Shown in pieces: positions 25,853 to 34,990 of a DNA stretch of 45,130 nt (position 1 is the stretch's first letter; each line of letters begins with the position of its first letter). The notes beneath the pieces are model-generated. The model was not told the origin of the DNA. It saw only the letters and a program-made list of their open reading frames with translations, and searched no databases. The stretch lies in contig NZ_CAKZII010000124.1 of the NCBI RefSeq assembly GCF_936931525.1, positions 1-45,130 of the forward strand, given 5' to 3'. The stretch comes from an uncultured Aurantimicrobium sp. (GTDB lineage Bacteria > Actinomycetota > Actinomycetes > Actinomycetales > Microbacteriaceae). The position numbers and the translations under genes are program-made.

Positions 25853-26005
25853 TAAGGTTTTAATGTCTATTTCGACTGTGAAGCGCGGCTGCAACACAGT
25901 AACGAAAGAACTGGATGGCCCTGTAGCCGGGCACCATGACAAACCCCTCGATTTTTCGCTCTCTATGAGCGTGTTCATTTTGTTTGTTCAATCGAAAAGG
26001 AAATT
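25853..26005 (+). promoter_or_regulatory. Structured 5' leader of rpsD, possible S4 autoregulation
   Basis: About 150 bases before rpsD contain foldable segments. ATGG-CCC pairs with GGG-CA-CCAT (25915-25937), and CGCTC pairs with GAGCG (25957-25971). TTTTTCG at 25952-25958 could also pair with CGAAAA at 25993-25998, which adjoins the AAGGA ribosome binding site; it excludes part of the second hairpin. TAAGGT at 25853 is a possible -10. S4 is known to repress its own mRNA in several bacteria, but this structure is my reading and matches no family I can name. Confidence 0.35.
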
Positions 26006-26635
26006 GTGTCTACTAAGTCACGTACCCGTAGCAAGACCCGTCTGTCGCGTGCCCTCGGCATCGCGCTGACCCCCAAGGCAGCAAAGTACCTGGAAAAGCG
26101 TCCCTACGCTCCAGGTGAGCACGGCCGCACCAAGCGCAAGGCTGACTCTGACTACGCAGTTCGTCTGCGTGAGAAGCAGCGTCTACGCGCTCAGTACGGT
26201 ATTCGCGAAGCTCAGCTGCGCAACGTATTCCAGGAAGCTCGTAAGACCCAGGGTCTGACCGGTGAGAACCTGGTTGAGCTTCTCGAAATGCGTCTCGACG
26301 CTCTCGTATTGCGTGCAGGTTTTGCTCGCACCACCGCTCAGGCACGTCAGCTGGTTGTGCACCGTCACATCCTCGTTGACGGTCAGCTGGTTGACCGTCC
26401 ATCTTTCCGCGTAAAGCCTGGACAGCTCATCCACGTCAAGCCACGCTCCGAGGTTCTTGAGCCACTGCAGGTAGCTGCAGCTGGTGGCCACGCAGAGGTT
26501 CTTCCTCCCGTGCCTGCTTACCTCGAGGTTGAGCTCGACAAGCTTCACGCAACCTTGGTGCGTCGCCCCAAGCGTGCAGAAGTTCCCGTCACCTGTGACG
26601 TTCAGCTCGTGGTTGAGTACTACGCAGCTCGCTAA
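26006..26635 (+). CDS. rpsD: 30S ribosomal protein S4
   Basis: Primary 16S rRNA-binding protein that nucleates small-subunit assembly, 209 aa. It begins MSTKSRTRSKTRLSRALGIALTP, then YAPGEHGRTKRKADSDYAVRLREKQRLRAQYGI. The S4 RNA-binding domain is LEMRLDALVLRAGFA through ARQLVVHRHILVDGQLVDRPS. It lacks the N-terminal zinc cysteines, as other zinc-free S4 forms do. The start is GTG at 26006 with AAGGAA upstream. It stands apart from other ribosomal genes, as in other Actinobacteria, and ends at a strong terminator. Confidence 0.98.
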   Translation: MSTKSRTRSKTRLSRALGIALTPKAAKYLEKRPYAPGEHGRTKRKADSDYAVRLREKQRLRAQYGIREAQLRNVFQEARKTQGLTGENLVELLEMRLDALVLRAGFARTTAQARQLVVHRHILVDGQLVDRPSFRVKPGQLIHVKPRSEVLEPLQVAAAGGHAEVLPPVPAYLEVELDKLHATLVRRPKRAEVPVTCDVQLVVEYYAAR

Positions 26636-26648
26636 ATACTTAGCTCAG

Positions 26649-26688
26649 AAAGGGTGTGGATCTTCGGATCTGCACCCTTTCTTGTTTT
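26649..26688 (+). terminator. Intrinsic terminator of rpsD
   Basis: AAAGGGTGTGGATC and GATCTGCACCCTTT form a 14-position stem closed by a TTCG tetraloop, followed by CTTGTTTT. It starts 13 bases after the rpsD stop. Confidence 0.93.
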
Positions 26689-26751
26689 AGTGGATGCATA
26701 TCGCTCCCGTAGACTGGAGTCTCGCATTTGCACCGTTCATCTGGAGAAATC

Positions 26752-26940
26752 ATGAAGCAGCTCTTTTGGCTTACCGTAGGCGTTATCGCCGGCTTCTTTG
26801 TCGCGCACAAAGTAAACCAGACAGAAGAGGGCAAGGCATTCTTCGCCAACCTCGACGCCAAGACTCGTGACTTCACTGATGCACTAGTTGAGGGCTACAA
26901 AGAGCGTGAGGCAGAGCTGCGTGCAGCTCGTAACAAGTAA
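26752..26940 (+). CDS. Small single-pass membrane protein (YtxH-like)
   Basis: A 62-residue protein with one N-terminal membrane helix (MKQLFWLTVGVIAGFFVAHK) and a charged helical tail rich in Glu, Lys and Arg (DALVEGYKEREAELRAARNK). ATG 26752 is chosen because GGAGAAA lies at good distance; the frame opens at 26728 without support. TAGACT at 26710-26715 may be its -10. Actinobacteria usually carry one or two small membrane proteins between rpsD and alaS, so this is probably the reduced counterpart. Function is unknown. alaS starts two bases after its stop, so they are likely co-transcribed and coupled. Confidence 0.82.
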   Translation: MKQLFWLTVGVIAGFFVAHKVNQTEEGKAFFANLDAKTRDFTDALVEGYKEREAELRAARNK

Positions 26941-26942
26941 CT

Positions 26943-29603
26943 ATGCAAACTGCTGAAATTCGCCAACGTTGGCTTGACTTTTTTGCTGCGCGTGAGCACA
27001 CCGTAGTTCCTTCTGCATCACTTGTTAGTGATGATCCCACCCTTCTTTTCACTGTGGCAGGAATGGTTCCTTTCATTCCCTACCTATCTGGTGTTGTGCC
27101 TCCGCCATACCCACGTGCCACCAGCGTTCAGAAGTGCATTCGTACTCTGGACATTGAAGAAGTAGGAAAGACCACACGTCACGGTACTTTCTTCCAAATG
27201 AACGGAAATTTCTCGTTCGGTGACTACTTCAAAGAGCAGGCAATTGAATACGCCTGGGAACTTCTCACGACCCCCGAAAATGATGGTGGACTAGGTTTCG
27301 CTGAAAAGGACCTGTGGGTCACTGTCTATGAAGACGATGACGAAGCCATCGCGTTCTGGAAGAAGACCGCTGGTCTTCCTGACGAGCGCATCCAACGACG
27401 TGGCAAGGAAGACAACTACTGGTCAACCGGCCAGCCAGGTCCTGCTGGTCCGTGTTCTGAAATTTACTTCGACCGTGGTCCTGCCTATGGCATCGAGGGT
27501 GGTCCTGTCGCTGACGAAGACCGCTACATCGAAATCTGGAACCTTGTGTTCATGCAGTACCTCCGTGGTGAGGGAACAAGCAAGACCGAGTTTGAAATCT
27601 TGGGTGAACTTCCCAACAAAAACATCGACACCGGAATGGGTCTGGAACGTGTTGCTTTCCTCAAGCAGGGCGTAGAAAACCTTTACGAAATCGACCAGGT
27701 TCGCCCAGTGCTCGATCGAGCAGCTGAACTCGCTGGAGTAACTTACGGCGCAAACCACGAGAACGATGTTCGTCTTCGTGTAGTCGCTGACCACGTTCGT
27801 TCCGCTCTCATGCTCATGGCAGATGGAGTTCAAGCTTCTAACGAAGGCCGCGGATATATCTTGCGTCGTTTGTTGCGTCGCTCTGTTCGTGCAATGCGTT
27901 TGCTCGGCGTTGACTCTGTGACCTTCCCCGAGCTGTTCACTGCTTCACGCGATGCCATGAAGTCTGCTTATCCCGATGTTGAGAACGAATACGCTCGTAT
28001 TTCTCAGATCGCCTACGGTGAGGAAGAAACATTCCTCAAGACTTTGGCTTCTGGAACCACCATTCTTGATACTGCAGTGACCGAAACAAAGAAGTCTGGT
28101 GCAAAGGCGCTTGCGGGCGACACTGCATTCTTGCTCCACGACACCTTCGGTTTCCCCATCGACCTCACCCTCGAAATGGCTGAAGAAGCTGGACTGAGCG
28201 TTGATCGTGCCGCTTTCGACACTCTGATGCTGGATCAGCGCACTCGTGCCAAGGCAGATGCCAAAGCAAAGAAGTCGATTCTTGCTGACCTCTCGATTTA
28301 CACCGACCTTCGCTCCAAGGGCGAAACAGTCTTTACCGGTTACACCGACTTAGAGACTGAAACCAGCATTCTTGGATTGCTCAAAGACGGCCTTCCTGTG
28401 CAGAGCGCATCAACCGGAGACATCGTTGAAGTCATCGTGGGAGCAACTTCCCTCTATGCAGAATCGGGTGGTCAAGTTTCTGACGCTGGTTCCATCATTG
28501 GTGACGGTTTTGACCTTGAAGTTCTTGATGTGCAGAAGCCTGTTAAGGGTCTCGTTTCCCACACGGTTGAGGTTCGAAGTGGTCAGGTAAACGCTGGCGC
28601 TCCTGCAACCACAGTTGTAGACAAGGCATACCGTGCTGCAGCTGCAGCTGCTCACTCTGCTACTCACCTTGTTCACGCAGCACTGCGTGAGGTTCTCGGA
28701 GAAACAGCCCACCAGGCAGGTTCCTTGAACAAGGCTGGCTACATGCGTTTCGATTTCTCGTGGAATGAAGCACTTTCTGCGGAAACACGGACTGAAATCG
28801 AAGAGATTGCCAACAATGCAATCCTGTCCGACTTCGAAGTAGTCACTCGCGAGATGGCACTCGATGACGCCAAAAAGATGGGTGCAATGGCACTCTTTGG
28901 TGAGAAGTATGGCGAGACCGTCCGCATGGTTGACATTGGAGGCCCTTGGTCCCGTGAACTGTGTGCTGGAACTCACGTTGCTCACTCCTCACAAGTAGGC
29001 CTCATCAACCTGGTGAGTGAAGCATCTGTTGGATCTTCAAACCGACGCGTTGAAGCACTCGTGGGTGCAGATGCCTTCAAGTCGTTGGCTGCTGAACGTG
29101 CCATTGTGCACGAGTTGTCCTCATCTCTGAAGGCACCCCGCGAGCAGGTCACTTCTCGTGTTGCGGACCTCGTTGCCAACCTCAAAGCTGCAGAGCGCAA
29201 GATTGCTGAATTTGAAGCAGCGGCTGTTCGCGAGCAGATTCCCGCTCTAGTGTCCAAAGCAGCTCCTGTAGGTAAGGTCACCGCAATCGTGGAGACGGTT
29301 ACTGGAGTTGCTTCTGTCGATGATCTTCGTAACTTGGTTACCGGTGTTCGCGAGAAGGTTCAGTCCACCAACACCGTTATTGCTTTAGGTGCCGTTGTCG
29401 ACGGCAAGCCTGCCGTGATTGTTGCCACTACAGAGGCTTCTCGAGGTGAAGGTGCAAAAGCTGGTGCTCTTGCCAAGCTCGCTGCGGGAATCCTTGGCGG
29501 TGGCGGCGGCGGTCGTGATGACATGGCTCAAGGTGGCGGAACGAATGTCGCAGAGCTTGGTTCTGCTCTTCAGGCAATCATCTCGGAGCTTCGCGGCCTC
29601 TAA
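26943..29603 (+). CDS. alaS: Alanyl-tRNA synthetase
   Basis: Class II synthetase charging tRNA-Ala, 886 aa, the full family length. The aminoacylation domain shows MQTAEIRQRWLDFF, HTVVPSASLV, RHGTFFQMNGNFSFGDYFK and NKNIDTGMGLERVAF. The editing domain has HSATHLVHAAL and CAGTHVAHSS with metal-binding His/Cys. The C-Ala domain ends the protein with the Gly-rich segment GGGGGGRDDMAQGGG. It has no ribosome binding site of its own and likely depends on coupling to the small membrane protein before it. The ruvX ATG overlaps its stop by one base. Confidence 0.98.
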   Translation: MQTAEIRQRWLDFFAAREHTVVPSASLVSDDPTLLFTVAGMVPFIPYLSGVVPPPYPRATSVQKCIRTLDIEEVGKTTRHGTFFQMNGNFSFGDYFKEQAIEYAWELLTTPENDGGLGFAEKDLWVTVYEDDDEAIAFWKKTAGLPDERIQRRGKEDNYWSTGQPGPAGPCSEIYFDRGPAYGIEGGPVADEDRYIEIWNLVFMQYLRGEGTSKTEFEILGELPNKNIDTGMGLERVAFLKQGVENLYEIDQVRPVLDRAAELAGVTYGANHENDVRLRVVADHVRSALMLMADGVQASNEGRGYILRRLLRRSVRAMRLLGVDSVTFPELFTASRDAMKSAYPDVENEYARISQIAYGEEETFLKTLASGTTILDTAVTETKKSGAKALAGDTAFLLHDTFGFPIDLTLEMAEEAGLSVDRAAFDTLMLDQRTRAKADAKAKKSILADLSIYTDLRSKGETVFTGYTDLETETSILGLLKDGLPVQSASTGDIVEVIVGATSLYAESGGQVSDAGSIIGDGFDLEVLDVQKPVKGLVSHTVEVRSGQVNAGAPATTVVDKAYRAAAAAAHSATHLVHAALREVLGETAHQAGSLNKAGYMRFDFSWNEALSAETRTEIEEIANNAILSDFEVVTREMALDDAKKMGAMALFGEKYGETVRMVDIGGPWSRELCAGTHVAHSSQVGLINLVSEASVGSSNRRVEALVGADAFKSLAAERAIVHELSSSLKAPREQVTSRVADLVANLKAAERKIAEFEAAAVREQIPALVSKAAPVGKVTAIVETVTGVASVDDLRNLVTGVREKVQSTNTVIALGAVVDGKPAVIVATTEASRGEGAKAGALAKLAAGILGGGGGGRDDMAQGGGTNVAELGSALQAIISELRGL

Positions 29604-30070
29604 TGCGCACTGGCGTTCGAGTCGGCATAGATATCGGTACCGTTCGCATAGGCGTTTCCCGAAGTGATCGTGACGGCTATTTAGCGACGCCGGTAGAAAC
29701 GGTAGATCGTGGTTCCGAGGCTCCACTTTCGCGACTAGTTGCACTCGTTGACGAACTTGACGCCATCGAGATCATTGTGGGATTACCGTTGTCTCTCAAC
29801 GGCTCTCACACTGCCTCGACAGACGATGCACTCATGATGGCTCACGAGCTCTCGATGCAGACACGCGTGCCAATTCGTCTCATTGATGAGCGTCTGACGA
29901 CTGTCTCTGCGCATTCAGCCATGCGTGCCGTGGGGAAGAAGCAAAAGCAAACTCGTTCGGTTATCGATCAGGTAGCAGCAGTCATGATTTTGCAGCACGC
30001 ACTGGATTCAGAGCGTTCAACGGGAAAGCTCCCTGGTAAAGACCTCAGCGAGTTTCCAGCTCAGTCCTAA
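29603..30070 (+). CDS. ruvX: Putative pre-16S rRNA nuclease RuvX/YqgF
   Basis: RNase H-fold nuclease of the YqgF family, 155 aa, implicated in 16S rRNA 5'-end maturation or Holliday junction resolution. RVGIDIGTVRIGVSRSD carries the first catalytic aspartate, IIVGLPLSLNGS the second motif, and RLIDERLTTVSAH the third acidic site, and DQVAAVMILQHALD ends the core. ATG 29603 overlaps the alaS stop. The alaS-ruvX-mltG-aroE order is conserved in Actinobacteria. Confidence 0.94.
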   Translation: MRTGVRVGIDIGTVRIGVSRSDRDGYLATPVETVDRGSEAPLSRLVALVDELDAIEIIVGLPLSLNGSHTASTDDALMMAHELSMQTRVPIRLIDERLTTVSAHSAMRAVGKKQKQTRSVIDQVAAVMILQHALDSERSTGKLPGKDLSEFPAQS

Positions 30071-30114
30071 GGTGCCTCGGTAGGCTGTCAACAGTCCATT
30101 CCACGAAACAGGCT

Positions 30115-31266
30115 GTGATGTTAGACGAAGAATTCTCACCAAGCTCAAATTCTCCTTTGGGTTCTGCACTTCCCGATACCCCTTCCCACGCGGCCGGTAA
30201 ACGAAGGAAGTCTCCTCGCAACAAAACTGCCCTGGTGATCGGTTCGATCATCGGTGTACTAGTTCTCGTTGGTGCAGTACTTGGTGGTCTTTTTTACACC
30301 GGCATTATTGGCGGTTCACAAAATGACTATTCAGGTGGGGGACATGGTGAAGTCATTTTCACTATCGGTGAAGGTGAAATTGGTGATCAAATTGCCAACA
30401 ATCTTGTCGAAGCTGGCGTGACCAAAAGTTTCGATTCTTTCTACCAACTGCTCTTGGAAACCAAGCCAGAACCTGTGTTCACTCCAGGTGTCTACAAGCT
30501 GAAGCTAGAAATGTCATCTCAAGCAGCCCTTGATGCTCTTCTTGACCCCGCTAACAGGGTAGAACTCACCGTGACAATCCCTGAGGGCACCACAGAGAAG
30601 AACGTTCTCAAGATGCTTGCTGAAGGCCTCTCAATTCCATTGGCAGATTTCCAGGCTGCCGTGGCAAATCCAGCTGAATATGGAGTTCCAGCAGAAGCCA
30701 CCACCCTTGAAGGTTTCTTGTTCCCCGCTACCTACACTTTTTCTCCAGGTGTAACGGCGACCGAAGTTATTCAGAGACTTGTCGATGAATCTCTCGCCGC
30801 ACTTGACGCAGCAGGTGTTCCCGCTGATCAGCGCTGGGAAACAATCATTATGGCGTCGGTAATTCAGCGTGAAAGCGGTCCTGATCCCGAGGACATGTAC
30901 AAAATCTCACGTGTGTTCCACAACCGTTTGGAACAAGGCATGACGATGGGGTCCGACGTCACAACCTGTTACGGAGCGGGTTTGATCGGCAAGGATTGCC
31001 TGCTCATTACGCAAGCGGCTTTAGACGACACCAGCAACCTCTACAACACCAGAATTCTGCCGGGTTTACCCATTGGTCCCATTTCAAATCCTGGTGCTGT
31101 TGCTATTGATGCTGCATTCAACCCCACTGAGGGGCCTTGGTTATTCTTTGTCACCGTAAATCTGACCACGGGTGAAACTGTCTTTACTGAGACAGCGGCA
31201 GATCATGAGGCAGCCGTAGAGCAGTATTACGCCTGGCTTGAAGCTCACCCTGAAGCTGTCGGGTAA
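30115..31266 (+). CDS. mltG: Endolytic murein transglycosylase MltG
   Basis: YceG-family lytic transglycosylase that cleaves nascent glycan strands and ends peptidoglycan polymerisation, 383 aa. A cytoplasmic N-terminus of about 40 residues with KRRKSPRNK precedes one membrane helix (ALVIGSIIGVLVLVGAVLGG). A LysM-like part (VEAGVTKSFDSFYQLL) and the catalytic domain follow, with LEGFLFPATYTFSPG, the catalytic glutamate 253 in MASVIQRESG, and SRVFHNRLEQGMTMGSDVT. GTG 30115 or ATG 30118 starts it. TAGGCT at 30081-30086 is a possible -10. aroE begins four bases after its stop. Confidence 0.93.
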   Translation: MMLDEEFSPSSNSPLGSALPDTPSHAAGKRRKSPRNKTALVIGSIIGVLVLVGAVLGGLFYTGIIGGSQNDYSGGGHGEVIFTIGEGEIGDQIANNLVEAGVTKSFDSFYQLLLETKPEPVFTPGVYKLKLEMSSQAALDALLDPANRVELTVTIPEGTTEKNVLKMLAEGLSIPLADFQAAVANPAEYGVPAEATTLEGFLFPATYTFSPGVTATEVIQRLVDESLAALDAAGVPADQRWETIIMASVIQRESGPDPEDMYKISRVFHNRLEQGMTMGSDVTTCYGAGLIGKDCLLITQAALDDTSNLYNTRILPGLPIGPISNPGAVAIDAAFNPTEGPWLFFVTVNLTTGETVFTETAADHEAAVEQYYAWLEAHPEAVG

Positions 31267-31270
31267 TGCG

Positions 31271-32128
31271 ATGACGCCACAACCTCGCACTCTTGCAGTG
31301 GTCGGTCATCCCATTTCGCACTCACTTTCTCCTGCTCTGCATCAAGCCGCCTATTCACAGCTGGGGCTTTCGTGGAGCTATGAAGCTGTTGATGTTGCTC
31401 CTGGTGAGTTTGACTCCTTCTTAGCTTCGAGAGATTCGACCTTGCACGGCATATCCGTGACTATGCCTCATAAGGCTTCAGCGCTCGAAGCTGCTGACAA
31501 TGTTGATTTGCTTTCAGAGCGAACAGGATCTGTGAACACGTTGTTGTGTGAATACAACGATGATGGTGTCCGTTCACTTCGGGGTTTCAATACCGACGTT
31601 TTTGGAATCGTCAATGCTCTCAAGGACAGTCAACGTGAAAATGCCCGACATGTTGCCGTTATTGGAAGTGGAGCAACAGCCTCCTCGGCAGTTGCAGCGG
31701 CGGCAGAACTTGGGGCAGAGCACGTCTCCATCATCGCGAGAACTCCTCAAAAAGCCTTCTATCTCGAAACGGTAGGCCAAGAATGTGGCGTGAATGTCTC
31801 TGTTCATTCGATTGAAGACATTTCTTCTATTTCTGAAGTTGATGTTGCGATTTCAACCCTTCCCGGAAATGTTGTTCAATCACTTTCATCGCTTTCTAGG
31901 ACAACTCAGGCCACGTTGTTGGACGTCGCATACAGTCCGTGGCCGAGTTTGAGAGCAACTGAATGGGCAAGTGCTGGGGGAGAAGTGGTCAGCGGTCTTC
32001 GAATGCTTGCTCACCAAGCACTCATGCAGGTTCGAATATTCGTCGGGGGATCTCCTTTTGAAGTTCTTGCGGACGAAGAAGCTGTGAAAAGTGCAATGTT
32101 CGCTTCTGTAGGGCTTGAAACTCTCTAG
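31271..32128 (+). CDS. aroE: Shikimate dehydrogenase (NADP-type)
   Basis: Reduces 3-dehydroshikimate to shikimate, 285 aa. The substrate domain contains GHPISHSLSPALHQAAY, the catalytic lysine in SVTMPHKASAL and the aspartate in RGFNTDVFGI. The nucleotide domain contains VAVIGSGATASSAVAAAAELG, and LLDVAYSPWPS and GLRMLAHQALMQVRIF close the active site. ATG 31271 is chosen over the longer frame starting inside mltG. It is the first of five clustered shikimate-pathway genes, all on the plus strand. Confidence 0.94.
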   Translation: MTPQPRTLAVVGHPISHSLSPALHQAAYSQLGLSWSYEAVDVAPGEFDSFLASRDSTLHGISVTMPHKASALEAADNVDLLSERTGSVNTLLCEYNDDGVRSLRGFNTDVFGIVNALKDSQRENARHVAVIGSGATASSAVAAAAELGAEHVSIIARTPQKAFYLETVGQECGVNVSVHSIEDISSISEVDVAISTLPGNVVQSLSSLSRTTQATLLDVAYSPWPSLRATEWASAGGEVVSGLRMLAHQALMQVRIFVGGSPFEVLADEEAVKSAMFASVGLETL

Positions 32129-32168
32129 AGTGCAATTCCTTCCTCCGCGTCTATGACAAACTTGATAC

Positions 32169-33362
32169 ATGCTTAGATGGCTTACCGCAGGTGAATCTCA
32201 CGGACCAGAACTGATTGCTGTTCTCGAGGGATTGCCTGCTGGCGTGCCTGTGTTGGCCGAAGACATTCAGCTCGATCTTCAACGCCGTCGTCTCGGCTAT
32301 GGTCGTGGTGCACGGATGAAGTTCGAGCAAGACGAACTCAACATTTCAGGTGGTGTTCGACACGGTAAAAGCCTCGGTGGACCGATTGCTCTTCGCGTGG
32401 GAAACAGTGAATGGTCTAAATGGGTCGAGGTAATGAACCCAGCTCCAGTAGACGCCTCCGTTCTTGAATCCGGTCGTGGAGCTGCACTTACCAGACCACG
32501 TCCAGGCCACGCAGACCTCGTCGGCATGCAAAAGTATGACTTTGATGAGTCACGCCCCATCTTGGAACGTGCAAGTGCACGAGAAACAGCAGCCCGTGTT
32601 GCCCTCGGCGCTGTCGCACGCTCCTTCTTGAACGAGCTGGGTATTACTCTCGTCAGTCACACGATTGCCATTGGCCCTGTTTCGGTTCCAGATGGAACTC
32701 CGCTTCCACATGCTTCAGATGTTGATGCACTCGATGCTGATCCACTCCGTTGCTTTGATAAAGCAACCAGTGACTTGATGTATGCCGAAGTGGAACAAAC
32801 CCACAAGGATGGCGACACTATTGGTGGCGTTGTTGAGGTGTTGGCATATGGTTTGCCACCCGGGCTTGGTTCTCACGTTCACTGGGACCGTCGCTTAGAT
32901 TCACAGCTTGCTGCAGCACTGATGGGCATTCAGGCCATCAAGGGTGTTGAAGTGGGAGATGGATTCGAGACCACCCGACGCCGTGGCTCCGTTGCACATG
33001 ACGAACTCTTTGCTTCTGATGAGGGAATTGTTCGTGAAACTGATCGTGCTGGAGGCATCGAAGGTGGAATGAGCACAGGGACCGTTCTGCGTGTTCGTGC
33101 CGGAATGAAGCCCATCGCGACTGTTCCTCACGCCTTGCGCACAATCGATACTTCTACCGGAGAAGCAGCCCCTGCTCACCACCAGCGTTCTGATGTGTGT
33201 GCTGTTCCAGCTGCTGGCGTTGTTGCTGAAGCGATGGTCGCATTGACACTTGCGAATGCTGTTCTGGAGAAGTTCGGTGGCGACAGCATCGGCGAGACCA
33301 AGCGCAATCTTGAAAGCTACCTCGCCCACATTCCGGACTCCGTCCACACTGTCGGCAAGTAA
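32169..33362 (+). CDS. aroC: Chorismate synthase
   Basis: Flavin-dependent last step of the shikimate pathway (EPSP to chorismate), 397 aa. Signatures are [20 protein letters not shown] at the start, [52 protein letters not shown] and [21 protein letters not shown]. No ribosome binding site is visible before ATG 32169; CAAACT lies six bases before it, so a leaderless transcript is possible. aroK starts just after its stop. Confidence 0.98.
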   Translation: MLRWLTAGESHGPELIAVLEGLPAGVPVLAEDIQLDLQRRRLGYGRGARMKFEQDELNISGGVRHGKSLGGPIALRVGNSEWSKWVEVMNPAPVDASVLESGRGAALTRPRPGHADLVGMQKYDFDESRPILERASARETAARVALGAVARSFLNELGITLVSHTIAIGPVSVPDGTPLPHASDVDALDADPLRCFDKATSDLMYAEVEQTHKDGDTIGGVVEVLAYGLPPGLGSHVHWDRRLDSQLAAALMGIQAIKGVEVGDGFETTRRRGSVAHDELFASDEGIVRETDRAGGIEGGMSTGTVLRVRAGMKPIATVPHALRTIDTSTGEAAPAHHQRSDVCAVPAAGVVAEAMVALTLANAVLEKFGGDSIGETKRNLESYLAHIPDSVHTVGK

Positions 33363-33366
33363 GCCC

Positions 33367-33888
33367 GTGGCTTCGCCTGTCGTCGTCTTTATCGGTGCTC
33401 CTGCTTCGGGTAAATCAAAAATCGCCAAGCGGGTTTCGGCACTTCTCGATATTCCCAGAATTGATACCGACAAAGTAGTTGTTGAGAAGTACGGTCCCAT
33501 CGCCGACATTTTCGATTCCTCTGGCGAAGCAACTTTCCGCAATTACGAACGTGCTGCCGTTGTTGATGCTCTTGCGCAGAAGGCCATTGTGAGTTTGGGT
33601 GGGGGAGCAGTGCTAGATCCTGCAACTCAGGCAGATCTCAAATCTGTTCCCGTTGTTCTCCTCTCCGTTTCCGAAGAAGCCGTTGAAGCCAGAATTCAAG
33701 ACCCCAAACGCCCGCTTCTGAGGGGTGGAATTGATTCCTGGAACAAGCTTGTTGCTGCCCGCATGCCGATTTATACAGAACTGGCATGGAATACTTTTGA
33801 TACATCGGCAGGCGATCTGGACAAGATAGCTGAAGACATCGTTACTTGGATCAATTCCGGCACTCCACGACAGGGCAGCGCATCATGA
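33367..33888 (+). CDS. aroK: Shikimate kinase
   Basis: Phosphorylates shikimate with ATP, 173 aa, usual size. Walker A GAPASGKS is at residues 10-17, the substrate Asp pair in RIDTDKVVVEKYG, SSGEATFRNYERAAV, the Gly triplet in SLGGGAVLD, and the lid KRPLLRGG. The start is GTG at 33367, four bases after the aroC stop. The frame is open upstream to 33250, but that part overlaps aroC and is not kinase-like. It overlaps aroB by four bases (ATGA). Confidence 0.94.
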   Translation: MASPVVVFIGAPASGKSKIAKRVSALLDIPRIDTDKVVVEKYGPIADIFDSSGEATFRNYERAAVVDALAQKAIVSLGGGAVLDPATQADLKSVPVVLLSVSEEAVEARIQDPKRPLLRGGIDSWNKLVAARMPIYTELAWNTFDTSAGDLDKIAEDIVTWINSGTPRQGSAS

Positions 33889-34970
33889 GTATTTCCCAGA
33901 TTCACGTCACTGGTGGTGGCGACTACATGGTGAACATTGGTCGAGGAATGTTGGCCAATCCCGAACCGTTTTTTGCACCGATTTTTGGCCCTGCCGTCAA
34001 TAAAGTTCTGATTATTCACCCGCCTACCATGGGTGCTATCGCGAATAAACTTCGCGAACAATTGATGGGCGAACGAGAAGTTCTTCTGGCTGAAGTTCCC
34101 GATGCTGAAAACGCTAAACGCGTAGAAGTTGCGGCGTTCTGTTGGCAAGTATTGGGGCAGGCAGACTTCACTCGTTCCGACGCCATTATTGGGCTTGGTG
34201 GTGGAGCAGTAACTGACCTTGCTGGCTTTGTTGCCGCTACGTGGCTTCGCGGAGTGAAGTTGATTCAGGTACCCACGACTGTATTGGCCATGGTTGATGC
34301 ATCTGTCGGTGGAAAAACTGGTATCAATACAGCTGAGGGAAAGAACCTTGTCGGTTCTTTCTATGCGCCACATGCGGTTGTGTGTGACCTAGATGTTCTG
34401 GAAAAGCTTCCCCGTAATGAACTTCTTGCTGGTTTTGCCGAGGTAGTGAAGTGTGGATTCATTGCTGAACCTGAAATTCTCGACATCCTCGAAGCTGATG
34501 TTGATGTTGCGACTGATCCCTCTTCTCCTGAATTCCAGCGCCTCATTGAACTTTCTGTCGGCATTAAGGCCCGAGTCGTTTCTGAAGACTTCACTGAGCA
34601 GGGTCAGCGTGAAATCCTCAACTACGGTCACACTTTGGGCCATGCTATCGAGCACGCTGAGCGATACACCTGGCGTCATGGTGCAGCAATTAGTATCGGT
34701 ATGGTCTTTGCGGCTGAGCTCTCTCGCATGACTCAGAATCTGCCCGATGAGGTTGTTGATCGTCATCGACGCATCCTTGAATCTCTCACTTTGCCTACGA
34801 CATACGGGGCAGAGGCCTGGGAGCATTTGTTGACCACGATGAAGCGTGACAAGAAGGCGCGTGGTTCCATGTTGCGCTTTGTTGTTCTGCGCGATGTGGG
34901 GCAGCCCACCATCTTGAACGTGCCAGACACGTCGGTACTGTTCACTGCCTACCAAGAACTGACTGCGTAA
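33885..34970 (+). CDS. aroB: 3-dehydroquinate synthase
   Basis: NAD- and metal-dependent cyclisation of DAHP to 3-dehydroquinate, 361 aa. AIIGLGGGAVTDLAGFVAAT binds NAD. VPTTVLAMVDASVGGKTGIN and GFAEVVKCGFI are family signatures. NYGHTLGHAIEH supplies the zinc histidines. ATG 33885 overlaps the aroK stop. Actinobacteria often keep aroC-aroK-aroB-aroQ in this order. Confidence 0.97.
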   Translation: MSISQIHVTGGGDYMVNIGRGMLANPEPFFAPIFGPAVNKVLIIHPPTMGAIANKLREQLMGEREVLLAEVPDAENAKRVEVAAFCWQVLGQADFTRSDAIIGLGGGAVTDLAGFVAATWLRGVKLIQVPTTVLAMVDASVGGKTGINTAEGKNLVGSFYAPHAVVCDLDVLEKLPRNELLAGFAEVVKCGFIAEPEILDILEADVDVATDPSSPEFQRLIELSVGIKARVVSEDFTEQGQREILNYGHTLGHAIEHAERYTWRHGAAISIGMVFAAELSRMTQNLPDEVVDRHRRILESLTLPTTYGAEAWEHLLTTMKRDKKARGSMLRFVVLRDVGQPTILNVPDTSVLFTAYQELTA

Positions 34971-34977
34971 GTTTCGT

Positions 34978-34990
34978 TAGGCTTAGCTCT
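34978..34990 (+). promoter_or_regulatory. Candidate leaderless promoter of aroQ
   Basis: TAGGCT at 34978-34983 is followed by exactly seven bases and the aroQ ATG. The 20-base gap after aroB holds no Shine-Dalgarno sequence. It is the third instance of the same spacing in the window. Confidence 0.42.

Noticed and set aside
25863-26069. Small open frame of 68 codons running into rpsD
   Set aside because: It ends inside rpsD in another frame and has no ribosome binding site. The region reads better as an untranslated leader.
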